From NCBI GenBank assembly GCA_016125165.1, contig WGMH01000001.1, positions 248,001 through 312,000 on the forward strand: DNA of 64,000 bases. Direction: 5' to 3'. This document shows, one piece after another, positions 1 through 8,796 of this stretch (position 1 is its first letter; each line of letters begins with the position of its first letter). The notes below the pieces were generated by a model, which made no database searches, was not told where the DNA came from, and saw only the letters and a program-made list of their open reading frames with translations. Position numbers and translations under genes: made by a program. Source of the DNA: Alphaproteobacteria bacterium. GTDB taxonomy: Bacteria > Pseudomonadota > Alphaproteobacteria > Micropepsales > Micropepsaceae.

Positions 1-462
1 GGAGTAGAAGTTGAAATCGGTGGAGGTGTCGCCTGCCGCGCGCCACATGATGTCCACCGTGCGGTAGAGCAGCTTGGCGCCGAGCGCGGCGTGCGGCGGC
101 AAGGTGAGAAACGCGGCGGCGCGGCGCGCGGCTTCCTTCTGCGGGCGGAGGATTTCGAGCCGCGCCAGAACCGCCTCGCGAATGCGTTCGCGGATTTTCA
201 TGCCTCCGAGTTTCTTCTTCGCCAATACCGCTTCCAGTCTCGCATCGGCATCGGCCGAGAACGCTTCGACCAGACTAAGCGGGCCATCCGGGAAGAGCCG
301 CGCGATGTCGCCGGCATTGGCGCCGGCTTCCTTCGCGGCGTTCTTCAACACCGTGTCGGTGAAGCCGTCGAAGGCGACGTGCGCGAGCGCGGCTTCGAGT
401 ATGGCCGCCTTCAGCGCATCGTCGTTTTTCGGCTTGGCTTTCGCTTTGGCTTTTGCGGGCAT
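1..462 (-). CDS. COQ9 family protein (3' end beyond window)
   Basis: This is the N-terminal part of a COQ9-like protein, a lipid-binding accessory factor of ubiquinone biosynthesis. The visible 154 residues begin with an Ala/Lys-rich leader, followed by a helical TetR-like region (VAFDGFTDTVLKNAAKEAG, then LFPDGPLSLVEAF) and the family-typical stretch LLYRTVDIMWRAAGDTSTDF near residues 131-150. The reading frame is still open at the window edge, so the C-terminal helices are missing. The ATG shares one base with the stop codon of the upstream deformylase gene (TGATG), which suggests translational coupling. The family call rests on the LYRTVD and AGDTSTDFNFY motifs and is fairly secure. Its exact role in this organism is inferred from the family. 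Confidence 0.85.
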   Translation of the reverse strand, partial: MPAKAKAKAKPKNDDALKAAILEAALAHVAFDGFTDTVLKNAAKEAGANAGDIARLFPDGPLSLVEAFSADADARLEAVLAKKKLGGMKIRERIREAVLARLEILRPQKEAARRAAAFLTLPPHAALGAKLLYRTVDIMWRAAGDTSTDFNFYS

Positions 463-1013
463 CAGCCCCCTCCCTTCGCCCAGTGACGGACTTCAGATTC
501 GAAGATCAGCTTGCCCAGATCGCGCATGCGTGTGGGGTAAAGCACGCCGTCGAGATGATCGAGCTCGTGTTGTACGACGCGCGCATGAAACCCCTTGGCT
601 GTGCGTACGATGCGCTTTCCTTCGTGATCGGTGCCGGAATAGCGAATATGCGCGGGCCGCTCCACGAAGCCACGCAGGCCCGGCACGGACAGGCAACCTT
701 CCCAGCCGCCTTCCACATCCTTTGAAAGCACTTCGATCTTCGGGTTCATCAGCACCGTGAGCGGAGCGGTGTGATCGAAGCGTTCTTCTTCGGAAAGCCC
801 CTCCTCGCTGCGCTCTGCCGGCGCCTGAAACACCACAAGCCGCAAGGGCACATGCACCTGCGGCGCGGCGAGGCCGGCCCCGTTCGCATCGATCATGGTC
901 TCGACCATATCGGCGATCAGGCGGCGGATTTCCGGCGCGGTGGGATCGGGCACATCGCGCGCCTTCTCTGCAAGCACCGGATGGCCCATGCGGGCGATTT
1001 TCAGGATAGCCAT
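462..1013 (-). CDS. def: Peptide deformylase
   Basis: This enzyme removes the formyl group from the initiator methionine of new proteins in the cytoplasm. All three family motifs are present: GAGLAAPQ (residues 45-52), EGCLS (105-109) and HELDH (149-153). The Cys and the two His bind the catalytic metal, and the Glu of HELDH is the catalytic acid/base. The length of 183 residues is normal, with an acidic insertion between motifs 1 and 2. I chose the ATG giving MAILKIARMGHPVL because the family starts there; a longer frame opens only at a TTG at 1040. The stop overlaps the COQ9 start. No Met-tRNA formyltransferase (fmt), a frequent partner, is visible here. Confidence 0.95.
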   Translation of the reverse strand: MAILKIARMGHPVLAEKARDVPDPTAPEIRRLIADMVETMIDANGAGLAAPQVHVPLRLVVFQAPAERSEEGLSEEERFDHTAPLTVLMNPKIEVLSKDVEGGWEGCLSVPGLRGFVERPAHIRYSGTDHEGKRIVRTAKGFHARVVQHELDHLDGVLYPTRMRDLGKLIFESEVRHWAKGGG

Positions 1014-1070
1014 GGGCGGAATATGGGGAGACCGGCGCAAAACGTCAAAAGGACAATTCCACGCGGAAAC

Positions 1071-2345
1071 TTATCGCTTCCGCAGCCGCGGTTCGCGCAC
1101 GCGCAAGATCATGAGCGCCAGCGCCGCCACTTCGAACAGGATGGAAAGCCAGAACACCGTGGCGTAGCCGGAGGCTGCCGCGATGAGCCCACCCGCCAGC
1201 GGACCCAGCGCCGCCATCAGGCTTTCCGCCGTGTTGGAAATGGCGAGGCGCATGGCCATGTCGTCGCGGTGGCCGAACTCAAAAACGATATTTTGCGAAC
1301 TCATCATGTAGCCCGATTGCGCCGCGCCCAGCCCGAAGAACGACAGGAAGATCATCCAGATATCGCCGGAAGCCATGAGCAGCACGGTGGACCCAACCCA
1401 GACGATGAGCGCAATGACCATAGTAGATTTGAAACCGCTCTTATCGGACAGGTATCCCCACAACAGGTTCGTGACCGTATCGGCCATCAGATAGGCGAAC
1501 GACAGCAGCCCGATATTGTGCCCCGTCAATGGCATCGTGGTGCTGACATAGAGAATGTAGAAGGGCGCCGCCACGCGGCCCGCCATCGCGAAGGTGCGCG
1601 CCACCATGAACCACATGAAATCGGCATCGGCCATCAGCATGGCGGGAAATTCGCGCAAGCGTTCGCCGAGGCGCATGCGCGGGCGCAAGGTTGGCGGCAC
1701 CGGTTCGCGCATCAGAAGTGCGAAAATGGTGAGGCCCGCGCTGGTGAGAACGAAGGCGGTGAGAAACGTCACGCCATAGCCGTTGCCGAACAGGTTTGGC
1801 CCGACGAACCACACGCCCGCGAAATAGGAGAGCGTGGCGGCGATAAGCCCGCCCGTCATGTTGCGCCAGCCTTGCAAGCGCCCGCGCCGGGCGATCGGGA
1901 TCACCTTCGCGAGCAAATATTGAAACGCCACCCTCTGCGTGCCGGTGAACAGCCCCAGCATGAACAGGAAGAACATGATGGCGATGAGCAGCGGCGTACC
2001 CGAGAGCAGCCAGCCCGCCAGTGCCATGCCCAAAATCTGCACGCGCATCAGCGTGCCCATCCACATGGAAACCGAGAGCACGCGCGGACGGTGCTCAATG
2101 GACGATGCACCAACGATGGGTGAAACAATGCCGCCCAACTGCTGCAGCGCCAGCCCAAGTCCCACAATCGCATCGGAGCCCGAAAGCATGTGCAGATAGG
2201 CGGGCACGAAGGTGGGCGCGTTGACGAGGCGAAAGCCTGTCATGCCCAGCATGCCGTGAATGAAATGTCCCGCGTAGTTGCGTTTCAGATTGTCGAGAAC
2301 GAACTTTTCGTATTGGGCTTCGGCATCGTCTTCGGGCTTGTCCAT
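1071..2345 (-). CDS. MFS transporter
   Basis: A 424-residue integral inner-membrane protein with about 12 hydrophobic segments and the two-halves layout of the major facilitator superfamily. A soluble acidic N-terminus (MDKPEDDAEAQYEK) precedes the first membrane segment. The C-terminus is basic and the cytoplasmic central loop contains REPVPPTLRPRMRLGERL. The substrate cannot be read from the sequence. The ATG lies one base after the stop of the acyl-CoA dehydrogenase gene, so the two are almost certainly co-transcribed and coupled. That link hints at a role near fatty-acid or acyl-compound metabolism, but this is only context. Confidence 0.8.
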   Translation of the reverse strand: MDKPEDDAEAQYEKFVLDNLKRNYAGHFIHGMLGMTGFRLVNAPTFVPAYLHMLSGSDAIVGLGLALQQLGGIVSPIVGASSIEHRPRVLSVSMWMGTLMRVQILGMALAGWLLSGTPLLIAIMFFLFMLGLFTGTQRVAFQYLLAKVIPIARRGRLQGWRNMTGGLIAATLSYFAGVWFVGPNLFGNGYGVTFLTAFVLTSAGLTIFALLMREPVPPTLRPRMRLGERLREFPAMLMADADFMWFMVARTFAMAGRVAAPFYILYVSTTMPLTGHNIGLLSFAYLMADTVTNLLWGYLSDKSGFKSTMVIALIVWVGSTVLLMASGDIWMIFLSFFGLGAAQSGYMMSSQNIVFEFGHRDDMAMRLAISNTAESLMAALGPLAGGLIAAASGYATVFWLSILFEVAALALMILRVREPRLRKR

Positions 2346-2346
2346 C

Positions 2347-4086
2347 TTAGGGCGCGAGCGCCTCGGCGGTGATGTTGTAGAGGTCGCTCGAACCCTGCAT
2401 CACGCCGGCGGCAAGGCCGGGCGCGGTGGCGAGCACGGAATTGGCAAAGATGCGCGCAATGCCTGTGCGCATGCGGTCTTTCGAAGCAAGCGCCGCCTTC
2501 GCCAGCAGCCAGCCCGCGGTGACATCGCCGAGCAATTGCAAATAGGCGGTGGAGCCTGCCAGCGCATCGGGTGCGGCGTGACCTCTGCGCTCGATCAGCC
2601 AGGCGCTGGCTTCACGCGCGGCGGCAACCGCTTCGTTCAGGCGGATGCCGATGATGTGATGGAACTCGTTTGGCGATGCGGCGAGCGCTTCCACCGTTTT
2701 TGTGACGTCGTGCAGAAGCTCGTCCACTGCCTTGCCCTTGTTCATGGCGAGCTTGCGGCCCATCAAGTCAATCGCCTGAATGGCATTGGTGCCTTCATAG
2801 ATCGGGGCGATGCGCGCATCGCGGTAGTATTGCGCGGCGCCGGTTTCCTCCATGTAGCCCATGCCGCCATGGATCTGCACACCCATGGAGGCAACCTCCA
2901 CACCCACATCGGTGGACCATGCCTTCGCAATCGGTGTGAGCAGTTCTTCACGCAGCTTGTGATGCTCGCGCTGTTCGGCATCGCCCACGCGCGCCATGTC
3001 GGCGGCGACGGCGGTGGAGAGGCAGATGGCGCGCGCCGCTTCCACCTTCGCTTTCATCAGCATCAGAATGCGGCGGATATCCGGGTGATCGAACAGCGGT
3101 GCGGATTGATCGCCCGTCCAGGCGGAACGCCCTTGCCTGCGTTCCTGCGCATACGCCAGCGCCTGTTGATAGGCGCGATTGGCGATGCCCACACCCTGCA
3201 CGCCTACGTGCAGACGCGCGTTGTTCATCATCGTGAACATGCACGCGAGGCCCTGATTTGGGGCGCCGATCAGTTCGGCCTTCGCGCCTTCATAAAGCAT
3301 CACGCAGGTGGGCGAAGCATGGATGCCGAGCTTGTGTTCGATGCTGGCGGGCTTTAGCGCATTGGCCGCGCCGAGCGAACCATTCTCGTTCACGAGATAT
3401 TTGGGCGCGAGAAACAACGAGATACCGCGCGTGCCTTCCGGCGCATCAGGCAGGCGCGCCAGAACAAGATGCACGGTGTTGGGCGTCATGTCGTGATCGC
3501 CCCAGGTGATGAAAATCTTCTGACCAAAGATGCGATAGCCATCGCCATCCGGTTCGGCGCGCGTGCGAAGACCCGCAAGATCGGAACCGGCTTGCGGTTC
3601 GGTAAGATTCATTGTGCCGGTCCACTGACCGGAGACCAAGTTTGGCATGTAGAGTTGCTTCTGACGATCCGTGCCGTGCACCGAGAGTGCCTCGATCGCG
3701 CCCTGGGTCAGCATGGGACAAAGCGCGAAAGACATGTTCGCGCTCTGCACCATCTCATAGACGCAAACTTCCAGCGCCTTCGGCAACCCCTGCCCGCCGA
3801 ATTCCGGCGCAGCCGCAAGACTGTTCCAGCCACCTTCGGCAAAGGCCTTGTAGGCAGCGGCAAAGCCGGGCACCGGCACCACCTTGCCGTTCTCGAATTT
3901 CGCGCCGGTTTGATCGCCGATGCGGTTGAGCGGCGCGAGCACATCGCGCGCCAGCTCGCCCGATGCCTCCAAAATGGAAGCGGCGGTATCTTCGTCGAAT
4001 TGTTCGAAATGCGGCTGAAGCGCGCGGGCACCGGCCACCTCGAACAACGAGAAGGCCAGGTCGCGCAGCGGCGGGATGTAACTCAT
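2347..4086 (-). CDS. Acyl-CoA dehydrogenase, large type with C-terminal extension
   Basis: An FAD-dependent enzyme that oxidises an acyl-CoA to the 2-enoyl-CoA, passing electrons to electron-transfer flavoprotein. At 579 residues it belongs to the long family with an extra N-terminal helix region and an acetyl-CoA-dehydrogenase-like C-terminal domain (about residues 460-579). Visible motifs are NLTEPQAGSDL, IFITWGDHD and YEGTNAIQ near residue 425; the Glu of YEGT is the usual catalytic base. I chose the ATG at MSYIPPLRDL; the open frame extends 40 residues further but that part is not family-like. It is the first gene of a two-gene unit with the MFS transporter and is divergent from an enoyl-CoA hydratase across about 110 bp. 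Confidence 0.88.
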   Translation of the reverse strand: MSYIPPLRDLAFSLFEVAGARALQPHFEQFDEDTAASILEASGELARDVLAPLNRIGDQTGAKFENGKVVPVPGFAAAYKAFAEGGWNSLAAAPEFGGQGLPKALEVCVYEMVQSANMSFALCPMLTQGAIEALSVHGTDRQKQLYMPNLVSGQWTGTMNLTEPQAGSDLAGLRTRAEPDGDGYRIFGQKIFITWGDHDMTPNTVHLVLARLPDAPEGTRGISLFLAPKYLVNENGSLGAANALKPASIEHKLGIHASPTCVMLYEGAKAELIGAPNQGLACMFTMMNNARLHVGVQGVGIANRAYQQALAYAQERRQGRSAWTGDQSAPLFDHPDIRRILMLMKAKVEAARAICLSTAVAADMARVGDAEQREHHKLREELLTPIAKAWSTDVGVEVASMGVQIHGGMGYMEETGAAQYYRDARIAPIYEGTNAIQAIDLMGRKLAMNKGKAVDELLHDVTKTVEALAASPNEFHHIIGIRLNEAVAAAREASAWLIERRGHAAPDALAGSTAYLQLLGDVTAGWLLAKAALASKDRMRTGIARIFANSVLATAPGLAAGVMQGSSDLYNITAEALAP

Positions 4087-4196
4087 GCAGGGGTCTGTCC
4101 GTAGCGGAAAAGCGCCAACCATTGTGATACCGCGTGCCGGGAATGTGAACAACCACGCGCGTCGAAAGTCATGATAGGCTGCGGCGTTGCAACGAC

Positions 4197-5036
4197 ATGA
4201 GAACATTGATGCAGGATGACCCGATTCTGATCGTGGATGACCCGGCGCCGCATGTGCGCCGTCTGACCCTTAACCGGCCCACCAAACGCAATGCGCTATC
4301 CAATGCCCTGCGCGGTGCGGTGCTGGACGCTCTGGAATCCGCTGACCGGGATGACACAATACGCGTGACGATCCTGCGCGGCGCTGGCACGTGCTTTTCT
4401 GCGGGATATGATCTTGGTGGCGGAACGCAAACCGAATTTCCCTATCACACCGCCGGGGGAGCGGGACATTGGTCGCGGCATGTCGTGGAGGGCGCATTTC
4501 GCATCTGGGACATGGCAAAGCCGGTCATCGCGCAGGTGCATGGCTGGTGCCTTGCAGGTGGATCGGAGCTGGCCGCCTCTTGCGATCTCGTCTATGTCGC
4601 CAACGATGCGCAGTTCGGATACCCGCCCGTTCGCATGATGAGCCCACCGGACAATCAGTTTCACGCATTTCTCTGTGGTCTGCGTCCCGCGATGGAGATG
4701 ATGCTGACGGGTGACGCCATCGATGGCCAGGAAGCCGTGCGGGTCGGCTTCGCCAATCGTGCCTTTGCGGCCGACGAACTGGATGCCAAGGTGTTGGACA
4801 TCGCTCGGCGCGTGGCGAAAATTCCAACAGACGTTCAGCAGATGAACAAGCGCAGCGTACATCGCGCGATGGAGATCATGGGCCTCCGCGCCGCAATACG
4901 CGCCGGAACCGAGATTCAGGCGTTGGCGCTCACCACGCCAACTTCGCGCGAGACTTTTGCCAAATTTCGCGAAGGCGTGACAAAGGCGCTCAATGCGCGC
5001 GATAGCAATTTCGGCGACTACCGAACGAAGAAATAG
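4197..5036 (+). CDS. Enoyl-CoA hydratase/isomerase (crotonase) family protein
   Basis: A 279-residue crotonase-fold protein expected to act on a CoA thioester in the cytoplasm. The CoA-binding start (LNRPTKRNALS), the first oxyanion segment (FSAGYDLGG) and the second one (CLAGGSELAASCDL) are present. The Glu of GGSEL matches the first hydratase catalytic Glu. The second catalytic Glu position falls in FGYPPVRMM, where Pro replaces Glu, so a plain hydratase reaction is not assured. ATGs occur at 4197 and 4209 and either could be used. It is divergent from the acyl-CoA dehydrogenase at 4086 and convergent, four bases apart, with the monooxygenase gene. A CoA-ester pathway role is inferred. Confidence 0.85.
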   Translation: MRTLMQDDPILIVDDPAPHVRRLTLNRPTKRNALSNALRGAVLDALESADRDDTIRVTILRGAGTCFSAGYDLGGGTQTEFPYHTAGGAGHWSRHVVEGAFRIWDMAKPVIAQVHGWCLAGGSELAASCDLVYVANDAQFGYPPVRMMSPPDNQFHAFLCGLRPAMEMMLTGDAIDGQEAVRVGFANRAFAADELDAKVLDIARRVAKIPTDVQQMNKRSVHRAMEIMGLRAAIRAGTEIQALALTTPTSRETFAKFREGVTKALNARDSNFGDYRTKK

Positions 5037-5040
5037 CGCG

Positions 5041-6963
5041 TTACGAGACCACAAAATCCTTGGGATCGGGCTTCACCGTTGCGTTCCAGTAGTCGACGAG
5101 GCGGAAGGGCCAATTCTGACTTACACGTCCAAACTGGTTTTTGTACCAGCTCTTGGCATCGGGAAGCCCCCACGCGAAACCTTTGTTCGCTTCGTCCACC
5201 TTTGCGTTGAAAGCGTCGTGGACGTCCTTCTTCGGCTCCATCGTCTTTGCACCGGTTTCAGCCAGATATTTCAGGCAATTGACGATGTAGCGAACGCTCG
5301 CTTCGGAGAAGAAGATGATCGACCCGTTCACCACGATGTTGGTGTTGGGTCCATAGATCGTGAAGAAATTGGGAAAGCCCGGAATGGTCATGCCGAGATA
5401 GGCACGCGCATCGCCCTTCCACCGCTCGTGCAGCTCTTCGCCGCTCCGGCCCACGATCTTGAAGGTGCGAAGGAAGTCCGACGCATAAAAGCCCGTGCCA
5501 TAGATGATGACATCCGCTTCGTGCAGCTTGCCGTCCTTCGTCTTGATGCCTTCGGGCACGATTTCTTCGATGCCGTCCGTCACCAGATCGACATTCGGCC
5601 GCGCCAGCGCGGCAAGATAGACGCCATTGTCGCGCACACTGCGCTTGGTGCCGAACGGATAATCCGGCACCACCTTCGCGATCAAATCCGGGCGCTCCGG
5701 CACCTGCTCCTTCATCTTCATGACGAGCAGCTCGCGCAGCATCGCGTTCGCGGGGCTGACAGATTCCTTTGTCTGATTCCAGGTGGGATCGACGCGCACC
5801 GCTTCCAGAATGCCGTCCGTCATCGACCAGAACAGATAGAACCGATACCACTTGTCATAGAACGGCAGATGTTCAAGCAGCCACTTCTTTCCCGCTGGCA
5901 CATCGGCGTGATAGTCGGGCGTGGGACCGAGCCACGGCGCGGAGCGCTGAAACACGGTCAGGTGTTTCACCTTCGCCGCGATTTCCGGGATCACCTGAAA
6001 CGCGGTGGCGCCCGTGCCGATCACCGCGACGCGCTTGCCGGTGAGGTCCACATCCTTCCGCCAGCGTGCGGTGTGGAATGCGGGGCCCTTGAATGAATCG
6101 CGGCCCTTGATCTCCGGCAGCTTCGGCTGATTGAGTTGCCCCACCGCACTGATGACGGCATTCGCCGTGAGCGTTTCGGTTTTTCCGTCCTTGCCCGTCA
6201 CCTTCACGTTCCAGAGCGAGGTCTTCTCGTCGAACACCGCTTCTTCGACCTTGGTTTCGAAGCGGACATATTTGCGAAGGCCATATTTCTCCGCCGTGCG
6301 CTTGAAGTAACCGTGCAGCACGCCCTGAGTCGAGAAATGCTGCGGCCAGTCGTGGTTCGGTTCGAACGAATAGGAATAGAGATGGTTCGGATTATCGACG
6401 CGGCAGCCGGGATAGGCGTTCTCGAACCAGGTGCCGCCAAAATCGGGATTCTTCTCGATGATTTCGAACGGCACGCCCGCCTGCTGCAGGCGGATTCCTG
6501 TGAGGATGCCGCTCATACCCGCACCGATCACGAGCACTTTCATCTTCTGCGCGGCATCCTTCAGCTTCGGCGATTCCCATTTCACCTCTCGCGTATCATT
6601 CGCGCCGAGGCCGAGTTCTTCCTTCAGGAAAGTGATGTAGTTCTCGGGAATATCCACGCCTGCGATGAAGTCCATCATCTTGCGGATGGTCTCATCCGAT
6701 GGCTGCGGCGGCAGCGGCTTGCCAGCCTCCCAGGCGAGATACGCATCCTTTACCGCGGCGCGGATCGCAGCCTGCGTTTCCGGCGCGATGCCGCCATTGC
6801 CGTCGCCGAAGAAATCATAGACGGGGCGCGATCCTTCCAGATGACTGGTGTCGCCCGTCAGATGCACCAGCGCCATCATCAGGCTGGGCACATGTCCATC
6901 CTTCAGCGCGGTTTCGATATTCATGTCGTCGGAAAGTTTCGGCGCGGCGCTCATGCGTTCCAT
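5041..6963 (-). CDS. Baeyer-Villiger monooxygenase, HAPMO-like (type I flavoprotein)
   Basis: An FAD- and NADPH-dependent monooxygenase that probably inserts oxygen next to a ketone to form an ester or lactone. Two Rossmann motifs are visible: GAGMSG (147-152) and GTGATA (316-321). They flank the exact Baeyer-Villiger fingerprint F-x-G-x3-H-x3-W at 291-301 (FKGPAFHTARW). The FAD-side motif DFGGTWFENAYPGCR is also typical. A roughly 140-residue N-terminal extension and total length of 640 match 4-hydroxyacetophenone monooxygenase rather than the shorter cyclohexanone enzymes. ATGs at 6963 and 6954 are both possible; the second has GGAACG just upstream. It is divergent from an MDR dehydrogenase, a plausible partner supplying a ketone. 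The substrate is unknown. Confidence 0.85.
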   Translation of the reverse strand: MERMSAAPKLSDDMNIETALKDGHVPSLMMALVHLTGDTSHLEGSRPVYDFFGDGNGGIAPETQAAIRAAVKDAYLAWEAGKPLPPQPSDETIRKMMDFIAGVDIPENYITFLKEELGLGANDTREVKWESPKLKDAAQKMKVLVIGAGMSGILTGIRLQQAGVPFEIIEKNPDFGGTWFENAYPGCRVDNPNHLYSYSFEPNHDWPQHFSTQGVLHGYFKRTAEKYGLRKYVRFETKVEEAVFDEKTSLWNVKVTGKDGKTETLTANAVISAVGQLNQPKLPEIKGRDSFKGPAFHTARWRKDVDLTGKRVAVIGTGATAFQVIPEIAAKVKHLTVFQRSAPWLGPTPDYHADVPAGKKWLLEHLPFYDKWYRFYLFWSMTDGILEAVRVDPTWNQTKESVSPANAMLRELLVMKMKEQVPERPDLIAKVVPDYPFGTKRSVRDNGVYLAALARPNVDLVTDGIEEIVPEGIKTKDGKLHEADVIIYGTGFYASDFLRTFKIVGRSGEELHERWKGDARAYLGMTIPGFPNFFTIYGPNTNIVVNGSIIFFSEASVRYIVNCLKYLAETGAKTMEPKKDVHDAFNAKVDEANKGFAWGLPDAKSWYKNQFGRVSQNWPFRLVDYWNATVKPDPKDFVVS

Positions 6964-7071
6964 CCCGTTGTCTGGCTCTGACGCTGCGGAAAGCGAAAGG
7001 CCATCTCAATGTCTCGTTGAACGCAAGTGTAGCCCCTGCCTAGATTGCGGCAACAGAAATTGGAGGCGTCC

Positions 7072-8085
7072 ATGCGAGCATTTGAAGTGCGCGACCCCGG
7101 CGGGTTCGACAATATGGTGCTGACCGAGAAGCCCGATCCAAAGCCCGGCCACGGCGAGGTTCTGGTGCGCATCAAGGCCGTGTCGCTCAACTACCGCGAT
7201 TATCTGATGGTGATGGGTGCCTATGGCGGCGGGCTCGGCTGGCCGATCGTTCCGTTCTCGGATGGGGCGGGCGTCATCGAAGCCGTGGGACCGGGCGTGA
7301 CGCGCGTGCAGCCGGGGGACCGCGTTTCGACGCTATTCTTCGAGCACTGGAATGCCGGCAAGCCGACCATGCAATCGCTCATGTCTGCTCTTGGTGGACA
7401 CAGGGGCGCAGGCGCAGAGATGATCGTTCTCTCCGAGGAAGGCGTGTCGAAAGTTCCGGAGCATTTGAGCGATCATCAGGTGGCAACGCTTGCCTGCGCG
7501 GCGCTGACAGCGTGGCGCGGCCTCTTCGAAGATGCGCATCTCGAGCCAGGCGATACGGTGCTCCTGCAAGGTACTGGCGGAGTGTCCATTTTCGGGCTGC
7601 AATTCGCCAAGGCCGCGGGTTACGAGACCATCATTACGTCATCATCCGATGAGAAGCTCGCGCGCGCGAAGAAATTGGGCGCGAACCATACCGTAAACTA
7701 CAAGGACAATCCGGCATGGTCCGGCGCCGTGCGCGCGGCCACCGGCGGACGCGGCGTCGACTTCGTTATGGAAGTGGGCGGCGCGCAGACGCTCAAGGAA
7801 AGCCTGCAGTCCATCGTTATCGGCGGCCACATCGCCATCATCGGCGTGTTGTCGGGTGTGGCGGAGCCTTTGTTCATTCCCGCGCTGATCGGAACCAGCG
7901 CACGCATACAGGGCCTCTCCGTCGGTTCGCGCGCGATGTTCGAACGCATGTGCCGCGCCATCGAACTGCACAAGATTGAGCCGGTGGTGGACAAGGTATT
8001 CCCGATGAATGCCTGGCGCGAAGCCTTCGACACCATGCAGAAGGGCGGTCATTTCGGAAAGATCGTGATCGATTTTACGAAGTAA
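7072..8085 (+). CDS. Zinc-independent MDR dehydrogenase (quinone-oxidoreductase-like)
   Basis: A 337-residue medium-chain dehydrogenase/reductase with an N-terminal GroES-like domain (LVRIKAVSLNYRDYLMVMG) and an NAD(P)-binding Rossmann domain (GTGGVSIFGLQFAKAAG, near residues 164-180). The cysteine cluster of the structural-zinc lobe and the catalytic Cys are absent, so it is a zinc-free member. The start is set by a GGAGG Shine-Dalgarno sequence at 7062-7066, six bases before the ATG. It is divergent from the Baeyer-Villiger monooxygenase across 108 bp, so the two may share a pathway in which an alcohol or enone is converted before oxygenation. The substrate is not known. Confidence 0.85.
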   Translation: MRAFEVRDPGGFDNMVLTEKPDPKPGHGEVLVRIKAVSLNYRDYLMVMGAYGGGLGWPIVPFSDGAGVIEAVGPGVTRVQPGDRVSTLFFEHWNAGKPTMQSLMSALGGHRGAGAEMIVLSEEGVSKVPEHLSDHQVATLACAALTAWRGLFEDAHLEPGDTVLLQGTGGVSIFGLQFAKAAGYETIITSSSDEKLARAKKLGANHTVNYKDNPAWSGAVRAATGGRGVDFVMEVGGAQTLKESLQSIVIGGHIAIIGVLSGVAEPLFIPALIGTSARIQGLSVGSRAMFERMCRAIELHKIEPVVDKVFPMNAWREAFDTMQKGGHFGKIVIDFTK

Positions 8086-8138
8086 CCTCAATCACCATGG
8101 CAGGGCTTGAACCGGCCATGGTGAGGATTGTTGAGGTT
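8084..8138. terminator. Bidirectional hairpin between convergent genes
   Basis: An interrupted inverted repeat spans the end of the MDR dehydrogenase gene and the stop of the GST gene. The arm at 8084-8100 (AACCTCAATCACCATGG) pairs with 8116-8138, in which CCATGGTGA and TTGAGGTT are complementary to it around a short bulge. The position between two convergent stop codons fits a shared rho-independent-like terminator, although neither side has a strong T-run. Confidence 0.5.
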
Positions 8139-8796
8139 AGGTTGGCAACTTCAACAATGATTTCGACAGGTCGAGCGCAGCGCTCGGCCGCGCGTTCACG
8201 CGGTCATACCAAGCCAGGAAGTTCGTGCAGTTGTCGGGGATCGTAACCCCGATCACACGCGCAAAATCGAACGTCGATTGCGCCACGATGTCGGCCATGG
8301 TGTAGCGCGGCCCGGCGATGAATTCGCGGCCTTCAAGCTCGCGGTTCAGCCATTTGCAACCGCTCTCGAAGATGGGGCGGTTGCTTTCGCCGAATTCCAC
8401 ATGCTGCTTGCCGCCGCGCGCCGCCACAACAGCGGCGGTGAACGGATGCGTATTCACCCAGATCTGCCCGACGGGCTGCATCAGCCGGAATTCGATGCGC
8501 CTGATCCACATATCCACCTGCGCGCGCTCCAGTGCACTGCTGCCGAACAGTGGCGGCTCGGGATGCAGTTCCTCCAGATAGCGGCAGATGGCGACGCTTT
8601 CGCTGATGCAGGTACCGTCATCCAGTTCCAGCACCGGCAATTGGCCGAGCGAGTTCTTGACCAGGAACTCCGGCGCCTTGTGCTTGCCCTTGGAGAGTGG
8701 GGTGTGCACGAGCGGAATATCGATGTCCTTTTCCTTCAGGAAAATGCGCACGCGGCGCGGATTGGGCGCGGGATCAGATTCGTCATAGAGCTTCAC
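8137..8796 (-). CDS. Glutathione S-transferase family protein
   Basis: A 219-residue cytosolic GST-fold protein. The N-terminal thioredoxin-like domain carries NSLGQLPVLELDDGTCISES, containing the cis-Pro and the Glu-Ser pair that hold the glutathione gamma-glutamyl group. The C-terminal helical domain ends with AGPRYTMADIVAQSTFDFA, which includes the N-capping-box-like Asp. I chose the GTG at 8796 because its GTGA overlaps the stop of the upstream enoyl-CoA hydratase gene and the product begins VKLYDESD as family members do. The long frame upstream runs through the neighbour and is not real. It is probably translated with the hydratase. The substrate is unknown. Confidence 0.85.
   Translation of the reverse strand: MKLYDESDPAPNPRRVRIFLKEKDIDIPLVHTPLSKGKHKAPEFLVKNSLGQLPVLELDDGTCISESVAICRYLEELHPEPPLFGSSALERAQVDMWIRRIEFRLMQPVGQIWVNTHPFTAAVVAARGGKQHVEFGESNRPIFESGCKWLNRELEGREFIAGPRYTMADIVAQSTFDFARVIGVTIPDNCTNFLAWYDRVNARPSAALDLSKSLLKLPT

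Noticed and set aside
74-760. Plus-strand frames across the first 700 bases
   Set aside because: The minus-strand COQ9 and deformylase genes account for this stretch with clear motifs, and the plus frames are low-complexity Arg/Ala/Ser.
771-2123. 450-residue open frame on the plus strand
   Set aside because: It is antisense to the MFS transporter. The product is full of His, Arg, Gln and Glu, as expected for a complementary frame of GC-rich DNA.
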